Positions 5,687 to 10,950 of a DNA stretch of 10,950 nt are shown here, piece after piece. A program made the translations under genes and the position numbers. The notes under the pieces are model-generated. The model was not told where the DNA came from, made no database searches, and saw only the letters and a list, made by a program, of their open reading frames with translations. The first letter of the stretch is position 1. Each line of letters begins with the position of its first letter. Origin of the DNA: an uncultured Clostridia bacterium (GTDB lineage Bacteria > Bacillota > Clostridia > TANB77 > CAG-508); contig CAPBNZ010000030.1 of NCBI GenBank assembly GCA_948585895.1, positions 9,928-20,877 of the forward strand. The letters run 5' to 3'.

Positions 5687-6172
5687 GCCCCGTTCCTAAG
5701 AAAGGAGAACAACAATATGATGAAAACAGTATATATGAAACATCCCGAACACAGTGTATGCATTCAAGAATTGCATAAGTTAGTTATTATGGAGGACAAA
5801 AATTTTGACCCGAGAAAGCTAACAGAAGAAATAGATGCATTGTATGACAGCGTAAAAATTGTCGGAATCGAAGAGACGATAGCCTGGTTAAAAGACGAAA
5901 AAGGAAGAGAGGTATGCATTTCTGGACCAACATTGCCAGAACGCATGAGAGCTTTAGCCGTTGAAGTCATTATACAAAGGTGGAGGCAAAACGACAGTGA
6001 TTGCAGTGTTCAAAGATTAGCAGAACATTTTGGACTGTACAAACCCATAAAACTTATCTTGGGAGATACCAAGATATTCGAAGATATTGGCAGTGTAAAT
6101 CTGCCGATAATTAGCTTAAAAGACACCTATAAAAGGTTTCTTGAAAAAGCGTAAACTAATTAAAAACGGGGC
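5687..6172. repeat. GC-rich inverted repeat framing the 145-aa gene
   Basis: GCCCCGTT at 5687-5694, in the leader, is exactly inverted as AACGGGGC at 6165-6172, between the stop codon and the terminator. Such a GC-rich 8-mer is conspicuous in this AT-rich DNA. It might circularise the mRNA ends by base pairing, or mark the ends of a transferred cassette. Both are inference, and chance is not excluded. Confidence 0.4.
5717..6154 (+). CDS. Unrecognised 145-aa cytoplasmic protein, compositionally foreign
   Basis: This is a well-supported gene: promoter at 5632-5660, AAGGAG at 5702-5707, ATG at 5717 (a second ATG follows directly) and a strong terminator 20 bases after the stop. The product has no signal peptide or membrane segment. 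It looks mostly alpha-helical in its middle (residues 25-100) and contains SGPTLPERMRALAVEVI and a segment near residues 95-110 (SVQRLAEHFGLYKP) that could be a helix-turn-helix, since 'VQRLAEHFGL' has the usual spacing. No family is recognised. Codon use differs from its neighbours, with more C/G-ending codons (CCC, GAC, GTC, CGC), and GC looks clearly higher, which suggests transfer from another genome. It is monocistronic and stands between cotJC and the convergent tsaC gene. A DNA-binding role is possible but unproven. Confidence 0.8.
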   Translation: MMKTVYMKHPEHSVCIQELHKLVIMEDKNFDPRKLTEEIDALYDSVKIVGIEETIAWLKDEKGREVCISGPTLPERMRALAVEVIIQRWRQNDSDCSVQRLAEHFGLYKPIKLILGDTKIFEDIGSVNLPIISLKDTYKRFLEKA

Positions 6173-6173
6173 C

Positions 6174-6210
6174 AAAAGACACCAGTAGCAAATGCTGGTG
6201 TCTTTTGTTT
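6174..6210. terminator. Strong terminator between convergent genes
   Basis: AAAAGACACCAG (6174-6185) and CTGGTGTCTTTT (6195-6206) form a perfect 12-bp stem with a 9-base loop, followed by GTTT. The A-rich 5' arm makes it work in both directions. It ends the 145-aa gene on the plus strand and lies directly after the stop of tsaC on the minus strand. Confidence 0.9.
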
Positions 6211-7234
6211 ATATTTCAATACAATTCCCATCACAAACATGAATTAAACGATTCATAATAGCAATACCTAATCCATCTTTTTTAACCCCCTCAATTAAAA
6301 TCACATCAGGAGAAAAAGAAGAAACCATATGCAAAGAAGAAAAAAGATTCTTAGCATAATCTTCCAAATTACTTTTAGAGGCAATAGGAATCACACTTTT
6401 ATTACAACTCTTAGTAATATAAAATTCTAAATTTTCCATACAACAAAGAATAGCTGGATTCTTATACTTTTGACTTAAATCAATAATATGATTCATCATT
6501 TTTTGATTATCATCACTATATATTAAAATAGACTTTATATCTGACTGATAATGTTTCATATTAGAACTAGGTAAAATAATATTATTCTCATTTTCTAAAA
6601 TGACTTTTCCAGCAATAGATTCTATTTGTTTAGGAGTAATAAAACCAGGTCTTAGTATATGAGGAATATTATCAATTATTTTTACAATAGTAGATTCCAT
6701 TCCAATTTTACTTTCTCCACCATCAATTACAAAATCTAAAGTATTAGAAAATTGACTTATAACATCTGTTAGTTTTGTTCCACTTAGTTTACCAGAAATA
6801 TTAGCACTAGGAGCAGCAATTGGAACATTTGCTGATTCAACCAATTCTTTAACAATGTTGCAATCTGGCATACGAATTCCAACAAAATTAGAATTAGCTG
6901 TCACGATATCAGGAATCATTTTTTTTCTTTTTAAAATAATAGTAAAAGGACCAGGGAAAAAAGCTTCCATTAATTTATATTCCAATGGAGAAATATCTTG
7001 TGTAATTTCTTCAATCATAGACATGCTACTTACTAATAAATTAATTGGGTTTTTTTTGTTCCTCTTTTTGACATGAAAAAGCCTATTAACAGCATCAGCA
7101 TCTAGACCATTGGTTCCAATTCCATAAACGGTTTCAGTAGGAAAAAGAACAAGACCTCCATTTTTTATAATAGTTGCAATTTCTTTTAATTCAGATTTAT
7201 TATAACCATTTTGAACATTTAAATATTTCTTCAT
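6209..7234 (-). CDS. tsaC: L-threonylcarbamoyladenylate synthase (Sua5/YwlC type)
   Basis: This 341-aa protein makes threonylcarbamoyl-AMP from threonine, bicarbonate and ATP, the first step of the N6-threonylcarbamoyl modification of A37 in ANN-decoding tRNAs; it acts in the cytoplasm. The YrdC-like domain fills residues 10-210, with PTETVYG (32-38), KKRNKKNP (56-63), APSANISG (141-148), the STIV strand (181-184) and LRPG (194-197). A C-terminal Sua5 domain (about 235-341) makes it the long Sua5/YwlC type rather than short TsaC. The linker motif, usually PGMKxxHYAP, is altered here to a shorter SNMKHYQSD, so gating of the active site may differ. The start is supported by AGAAGG about 7 bases upstream and by its own promoter. 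It is transcribed divergently from the AlkD-like gene. In many Firmicutes it carries the name ywlC. Confidence 0.95.
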   Translation of the reverse strand: MKKYLNVQNGYNKSELKEIATIIKNGGLVLFPTETVYGIGTNGLDADAVNRLFHVKKRNKKNPINLLVSSMSMIEEITQDISPLEYKLMEAFFPGPFTIILKRKKMIPDIVTANSNFVGIRMPDCNIVKELVESANVPIAAPSANISGKLSGTKLTDVISQFSNTLDFVIDGGESKIGMESTIVKIIDNIPHILRPGFITPKQIESIAGKVILENENNIILPSSNMKHYQSDIKSILIYSDDNQKMMNHIIDLSQKYKNPAILCCMENLEFYITKSCNKSVIPIASKSNLEDYAKNLFSSLHMVSSFSPDVILIEGVKKDGLGIAIMNRLIHVCDGNCIEI

Positions 7235-7263
7235 TTTAAAACCTTCTTTTTTTGATATCTCTT

Positions 7264-7292
7264 ATTATATAACCTAAAAGTAATTTTTTCAA
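7264..7292 (-). promoter_or_regulatory. Sigma-A promoter of tsaC
   Basis: On the minus strand TTGAAA (complement of 7287-7292), a 17-base spacer and a perfect TATAAT (complement of 7264-7269) precede tsaC, with a predicted start near 7257 and a leader of about 20 bases. Confidence 0.75.
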
Positions 7293-7309
7293 GAATTCAT
7301 GAGAATCCA

Positions 7310-7338
7310 TTGACAAAATAAGAATGTAAATACATAAT
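7310..7338 (+). promoter_or_regulatory. Sigma-A promoter of the AlkD-like gene
   Basis: TTGACA (7310-7315), 17 bases, and CATAAT (7333-7338) precede the AlkD-like gene, back to back with the tsaC promoter. The start would be near 7345, giving a leader of about 25 bases with the ribosome site GAAGGGG at 7358-7364. Confidence 0.72.
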
Positions 7339-7370
7339 CAATATAAATATAAAAAATGAAGGGGAAAAAT

Positions 7371-8059
7371 ATGCACAAAAAAATAAAAGAAAAATTATAT
7401 GAATTAGCAGACTTAAATTATAAAGAATTTCATAGCAGATTATGCCCTGGAACTAATAACATAATAGGAGTAAGAGTACCAGTCCTAAGAAAATATGCAA
7501 AAGAATTAATTAGAGATTACGAAATAACCAAGCTGCTCAAAGAAATAGATAGTCAATATTATGAAGAAATTATGTTACAAGGTATGCTAATAGGGCTAGA
7601 GAAAGTAGATTTAAGAATCATACAAAAACAAATTCAAGAATTTGTACCCAAGATAGATAACTGGGCTATTTGTGATGTATTTTGTGCTGGATTAAAAATT
7701 ACTAAAAAATACAAAAAAGAAATGTGGGATTTCATACAGAAATATTTAAAATCTGATAAAGAATTTGAAATACGATTTGCCATAGTTATGATTTTAGATT
7801 TTTATATAGAAGAACCATATTTAAGAAAGATTTTAAAATCTTTAGCTCCATTACAAATCAAGCATATTATGTCCAAATGGCTGTTGCTTGGGCAATATCA
7901 ATATGTTTAATTAAACATTATAATGAAACAGTGGAATACTTAAAAATTGCTAATTTAGATAGATTTACTTATAATAAAGCACTACAAAAAGCAATTGAAT
8001 CTTATCGTATAACAGATACACAAAAAGAGATACTTAGAGGGATGAAAAAAGAATCTTAA
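7371..8059 (+). pseudogene. AlkD-like DNA alkylation-repair glycosylase, broken by a frameshift
   Basis: The first part (7371-7910) and second part (in the other frame, to 8059) together make one AlkD-family HEAT-repeat protein of about 229 aa. Conserved pieces are CPGTNNIIGVRVPVLRKYAKEL near the N-terminus, NWAICD with W98 and D102, R135 in FEIRFAIVMIL, and YYVQMAVAWAISICLIKHY in the second frame. W, D and R sit at the spacing of the AlkD active-site cleft residues. AlkD-type enzymes remove bulky or positively charged alkylated bases without flipping them. The frames join if one A is restored in the GAAAG at 7825-7829, giving LRKDFKIFSSITNQAYYVQ. As it stands translation stops at 7910 with about 26 wrong residues. 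A true recent mutation and a sequencing or assembly error are equally possible. ATG 7371 is preferred to ATG 7356 because AGGGG (7360-7364) lies correctly before it. Confidence 0.88.
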
Positions 8060-8075
8060 AAATTTCTAAATTATA

Positions 8076-8112
8076 TTCCATAAAAAAATAATTTATGTTA
8101 TAGTAAACTATA
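8076..8112 (+). promoter_or_regulatory. Possible promoter with palindrome at the -10, before the GH18 gene
   Basis: TATAGT at 8099-8104 makes a plausible -10, with a poor -35 (TTCCAT, 8076-8081) at 17 bases. The -10 is half of a perfect 14-bp palindrome TATAGTAAACTATA (8099-8112), which could be an operator. The poor -35 would suit an activator or an alternative sigma factor. Confidence 0.4.
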
Positions 8113-8146
8113 TGAAAAACAATAGAAAAAATGGAAGGAGAAAAAA

Positions 8147-9874
8147 ATGGAACAAGGAAAAAGAATGACTCAAAAATCGAACAGAAAAGTTGCACAAGGA
8201 GAAATTAAAAAAAACAAAACAATAATCATAAGAACTTTTTTAATCATAATAGCAATCATTGTATTAATATTGATAGGTCTAATAGTAAATGATTACATTA
8301 TATTGGATAAGAATAAAAAAACGAATTTAGTTATCAATAATAAAAATGTTACTTCAAATTTAAAAAATGATATTTTAATAGAAAATAATATTATTTATCT
8401 TTCAAAACCTGATATTGCTAATTTTTTTGACAAATATATTTATCACGAAAAAGAAAACAATCAAATCATAACAACTTATGATAAAAAAGTAGCTGCTATT
8501 GGTTTTGAGAAAAATACTATCACCATAAATGGTTCTAAAAAGGCAATATATGCACATGTTATTCAAAAAGATAATGTAGAATATTTGCCAATTTCAGAAA
8601 TGAAGGATGTCTATGATATCGAAATTCAAAACATAGAAGATACAAAAGTTGTCACAATGGATTCTTTGGAGAGAGAACAAAAAAGAGCGATTGTTTCCTC
8701 TAATTTAGCTGTTAAATCTTCTGGTAATTTAATTGCTAAAACAGTAGATAGAATTAAAAAAGGAGATAGTGTAATTGTAGTATCTTCTGACAAAGGATAT
8801 ACTAGAATCCGAACAGAAAATGGAAAATTAGGATATGTAAAATCAGATAAATTAGAAAATGAATATGTTGTTCGTGAAGAAATGACAGAGGAAAAACAAA
8901 TACAAGGAAAAATAAATTTAACTTGGGATTATTATTCTACTTATGGCTCAGCACCAGAAAGAAGTGGAACCAGTATAGAAGGAATTAATGTTGTATCACC
9001 AGCCTTTTTTTACTTAGATGAAAATGGTAATTTAAAAGAGAATATAGGAAGTAGAGGAGAAGCTTATATTAAGTGGGCTCATGATAATGGATATAAAGTT
9101 TGGCCAATGTTTTCTAATGCCGAAGCAGCAAACAAGAGCTTATCAATCACTTCTGAAATTATGAATAGTTATGCAAAAAGGCAAAAGTTAATTGAAGATT
9201 TAGTCAATGCTTGTGTTAAATATAAAATAGATGGAATTAATATGGACTTTGAAAATATGAAGCAAGAAGATAAAGATAAATATTCTAGATTTATTATAGA
9301 ATTAACACCTCGATTAAAGGAAATGGGATTAATAACCTCTGTAGATGTAACTGCACCAGATGGAGGAGAAACTTGGTCTATGTGTTTTGATAGACATACC
9401 ATTGGAAGGGTAGCAGATTATATTGTATTTATGGCTTATGATGAATATGGTGTTTCTAGTACAAAACCAGGAACAACAGCTGGATATGATTGGGTTAAAT
9501 TAAGTTTAAATAAATTTTTGCAAACAGAAGATATTGAAGCTGACAAAATTATTTTAGCGATTCCTTTTTATACAAGAGTTTGGACAACAGGTAAAAATGG
9601 AAAATCTACTAGTAAGACAATCGATATGAAAAATATAGATAATATCATACCTGATGGGATAGATAAAAACTGGAATGACCAATTAAAACAAAATTATGTT
9701 GAATATGAAGATGGAGAAAATAGAAAACAAATTTGGATAGAAGATATAGAATCTTTAAGAGCTAAAATTTCATTGATTAAAGAAAACAAATTAGCAGGAG
9801 TTGGGTCATGGCAAAAAGGGATGGAAACAAATGAAGTATGGAAAATGATAAAAGAGGAATTGGAATTAAAGTAA
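8147..9874 (+). CDS. Membrane-anchored GH18 glycosidase with SH3 domain (YaaH-like)
   Basis: This 575-aa surface protein has a basic N-terminus, then one membrane helix at about residues 25-47, likely an uncleaved anchor with the rest outside. Residues about 58-170 resemble the copper-amine-oxidase N-terminal-like 'stalk' domain seen on clostridial wall proteins (VINNKNV, YLPISEM). Residues about 178-240 form a bacterial SH3 domain (NLAVKSS through GKLGYVKSDKL). Residues about 250-572 are a GH18 barrel with the active-site signature D362-G-I-N-M-D367-F-E369; Glu369 is the predicted acid/base, and MAYDEYG is the later barrel motif. The DGxNxDFE form is that of the YaaH/SleL branch, which hydrolyses peptidoglycan or spore cortex, but the LysM domains of those proteins are absent. 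A wall or cortex glucosaminidase is the best guess. The ribosome site GGAAGGAG (8132-8139) supports ATG 8147. Confidence 0.9.
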   Translation: MEQGKRMTQKSNRKVAQGEIKKNKTIIIRTFLIIIAIIVLILIGLIVNDYIILDKNKKTNLVINNKNVTSNLKNDILIENNIIYLSKPDIANFFDKYIYHEKENNQIITTYDKKVAAIGFEKNTITINGSKKAIYAHVIQKDNVEYLPISEMKDVYDIEIQNIEDTKVVTMDSLEREQKRAIVSSNLAVKSSGNLIAKTVDRIKKGDSVIVVSSDKGYTRIRTENGKLGYVKSDKLENEYVVREEMTEEKQIQGKINLTWDYYSTYGSAPERSGTSIEGINVVSPAFFYLDENGNLKENIGSRGEAYIKWAHDNGYKVWPMFSNAEAANKSLSITSEIMNSYAKRQKLIEDLVNACVKYKIDGINMDFENMKQEDKDKYSRFIIELTPRLKEMGLITSVDVTAPDGGETWSMCFDRHTIGRVADYIVFMAYDEYGVSSTKPGTTAGYDWVKLSLNKFLQTEDIEADKIILAIPFYTRVWTTGKNGKSTSKTIDMKNIDNIIPDGIDKNWNDQLKQNYVEYEDGENRKQIWIEDIESLRAKISLIKENKLAGVGSWQKGMETNEVWKMIKEELELK

Positions 9875-9952
9875 TGTCATTTATGTTTACCAATACATTT
9901 AAAATCATTTTTTAGAATTATTTTTAATAAAAAAGATGAAGGAGAAAAAATA

Positions 9953-10735
9953 GTGAAGAAAAATATTATTATAACAGCAGGACCAACAAATGAAAAAATA
10001 GATGCTGTTATGAAAATAACCAATATGGCAACAGGAGCATTAGGGAGTATTATAGTAGAAACATTTTTAGAAGAGAATGAAAAAGACATTGAAACAATTT
10101 ATTACATTTCAAGTAAGTTATCTTACAAACCAAATAAAAAGAACCAAAAAGTAAAATTGATAACAATTGAATCAACACAAGATTTAATACAAGTAATAGA
10201 AGAGCTTCTTACCACTAAAAAAATTGATATGGTAATTCATTCAGCAGCAGTAGGTGATTATGCTGGCAAGTATGTAATACGAGCAGAAGAATTAATAGAA
10301 GAAATATGGGATAAAATCCAAGAAGAACCAAACAAAGAACAGATTACAAAGGAAATGCTTATGGAAATATTTGAAAATCCAAAAAATATTTGTAACAATA
10401 ATACAAAAATATCTTCTTATGAACCACATTTAATGACAATGTTTGAACTTACTCCTAAAGTTATTGGCAATATAAAGAAAATAAAACCAGAGGTAACATT
10501 AGTTGGTTTCAAATTGCTAGAAGATGTTAGTAAAGAAGAACTTTTTGAAGTGGCTGATAAACTAAGGAGAAAAAATCAAGCCGATTATATTATTGCAAAC
10601 GATTTAGCAAAGATTGGAAAAGGAAAGCATTGGGCTATGATTTTAAATGAAAAAGGTAAAATAGCTGAATGTAATACAAAAAAAGAAATTGCAAAAAGTT
10701 TAGCAAACCTTCTTTTTAATAATAAAGCAATATAA
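9953..10735 (+). CDS. coaB: Phosphopantothenate--cysteine ligase, stand-alone CoaB
   Basis: This 260-aa enzyme joins 4'-phosphopantothenate and cysteine using a nucleotide triphosphate, a step of coenzyme A synthesis in the cytoplasm. Motifs are GPTNEKID (10-17), TNMATGALG (23-31), HSAAVGDY (96-103), LTPKV (166-170), GFKLLED (185-191) and ADYIIANDL (210-218). No CoaC (decarboxylase) domain precedes it, so it is the monofunctional type known in streptococci and enterococci rather than the Dfp/CoaBC fusion of most bacteria. A separate coaC should exist elsewhere. The start is GTG at 9953, supported by AAGGAG at 9939-9944 with 8-base spacing. No promoter or terminator is evident in the 78 bases after the GH18 gene, so the two may be co-transcribed. 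Confidence 0.9.
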   Translation: MKKNIIITAGPTNEKIDAVMKITNMATGALGSIIVETFLEENEKDIETIYYISSKLSYKPNKKNQKVKLITIESTQDLIQVIEELLTTKKIDMVIHSAAVGDYAGKYVIRAEELIEEIWDKIQEEPNKEQITKEMLMEIFENPKNICNNNTKISSYEPHLMTMFELTPKVIGNIKKIKPEVTLVGFKLLEDVSKEELFEVADKLRRKNQADYIIANDLAKIGKGKHWAMILNEKGKIAECNTKKEIAKSLANLLFNNKAI

Positions 10736-10748
10736 CCTTAAAAACTGC

Positions 10749-10782
10749 TTGACATTGCGAAAAATGACAGTTATAATACTGT
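10749..10782 (+). promoter_or_regulatory. Perfect-consensus sigma-A promoter with dyad around the -10
   Basis: TTGACA (10749-10754), exactly 17 bases, and TATAAT (10772-10777) match the vegetative consensus at every position. ACAGT (10767-10771) and ACTGT (10778-10782) frame the -10 as an inverted repeat, a possible repressor site. Transcription would begin near 10784, before GGAGGT at 10795-10800. Confidence 0.85.
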
Positions 10783-10812
10783 AAAAGGACATTTGGAGGT
10801 ATTGAAAGACAT

Positions 10813-10950
10813 ATGCAAAATGAAAATGTATTTTATACAACAAATCAATATAATAATTTGACAGATGAAAATATAGTATTTCTAATAAAACAAGGAGATG
10901 AAAAAGCTAGAGAAGAATTTATAAATGGAAATTTAAGATTAGTCCTTAGT
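10813..10950 (+). CDS. Sigma-70 family factor, N-terminal part (SigF/SigG-like), cut by window end
   Basis: Only the first 46 codons are present. LTDENIVFLIKQGDEKAREE followed by NGNLRLVLS is the start of sigma region 2 (end of 1.2 and 2.1), and NGNLRLVLS is closest to sporulation sigma G, with sigma F next. The usual sigma-G N-terminal extension (an EICGVDTSKLP-like stretch) is missing, and there are only about 15 residues before the domain, more like sigma F. Neither the spoIIA genes nor spoIIGA/sigE precede it, so it is not in the usual operon of either. ATG 10813 is 12 bases from GGAGGT (10795-10800), a little long; no better in-frame start is visible. A vegetative promoter drives it. The family is certain enough; the exact sigma is not. 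Confidence 0.75.
   Translation, partial: MQNENVFYTTNQYNNLTDENIVFLIKQGDEKAREEFINGNLRLVLS

Noticed and set aside
5516..5716. Riboswitch or T-box in the region before the 145-aa gene
   Set aside because: The predicted leader is only about 50 bases, and no T-box, SAM, TPP or similar conserved core is recognisable in the AT-rich upstream stretch.
7356..7370. ATG at 7356 as the start of the AlkD-like gene
   Set aside because: It has no ribosome site, and the purine-rich AGGGG lies downstream of it, correctly spaced for ATG 7371; the family homology also begins at the later start.
8147..9874. Assignment of the GH18 protein as SleL/YaaH cortex-lytic enzyme by name
   Set aside because: The barrel is of that branch, but the LysM repeats are absent and a membrane anchor plus stalk domain are present, so a specific gene symbol is not justified.

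Overview
The window is strongly AT-rich. Its genes are closely packed with Shine-Dalgarno sites of the AGGAG/GGAGG type and near-consensus sigma-A promoters. It carries a CotJC-type spore-coat manganese catalase fragment, a YaaH-like GH18 spore/wall hydrolase, and the start of a sigma factor resembling the sporulation sigmas F/G. Together these point to an anaerobic endospore-forming Firmicute of the class Clostridia. I cannot name the species.

Region 1 (about 1-5220) is the right-hand part of an integrated mobile element whose left end lies outside the window. It holds a 51-aa basic small protein, an HTH protein, a 64-aa unknown, a fusion of a DUF6075-like domain to a serine-recombinase catalytic domain that lacks the nucleophilic serine, and a 52-aa TnpW-like small protein. 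A strong promoter buried in a perfect inverted repeat follows, then two full-length large serine recombinases overlapping by one base.

Region 2 (about 5217-5473) is host DNA. Directly after the second recombinase the sequence becomes the last 72 codons of cotJC, with no start codon, an in-frame stop just before the homology, and its own terminator after it. The simplest reading is that the element sits inside cotJC and that recombinase-driven excision would rejoin the gene. This is the arrangement known for the skin element in sigK and for prophages in other sporulation genes. The 5' part of cotJC and attL should lie at the far end of the element, off the left edge.

Region 3 (5474-10950) is chromosome. 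First comes a self-contained cassette encoding an unrecognised 145-aa protein, with its own promoter and terminator and visibly higher GC, framed by a GC-rich inverted repeat. Next is tsaC/sua5 (tRNA t6A synthesis) on the minus strand. A divergent promoter region leads to an AlkD-type DNA alkylation-repair gene broken by one apparent base deletion. A membrane-anchored GH18 protein, a stand-alone CoaB (coenzyme A synthesis) and the start of a sigma factor gene behind a perfect-consensus promoter complete the window.

The main point of interest is the cotJC interruption together with the three-member recombinase set (two apparently active, one apparently nucleophile-less). This is a candidate developmental gene-rearrangement system. 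All assignments are from reading the sequence; no searches were run.
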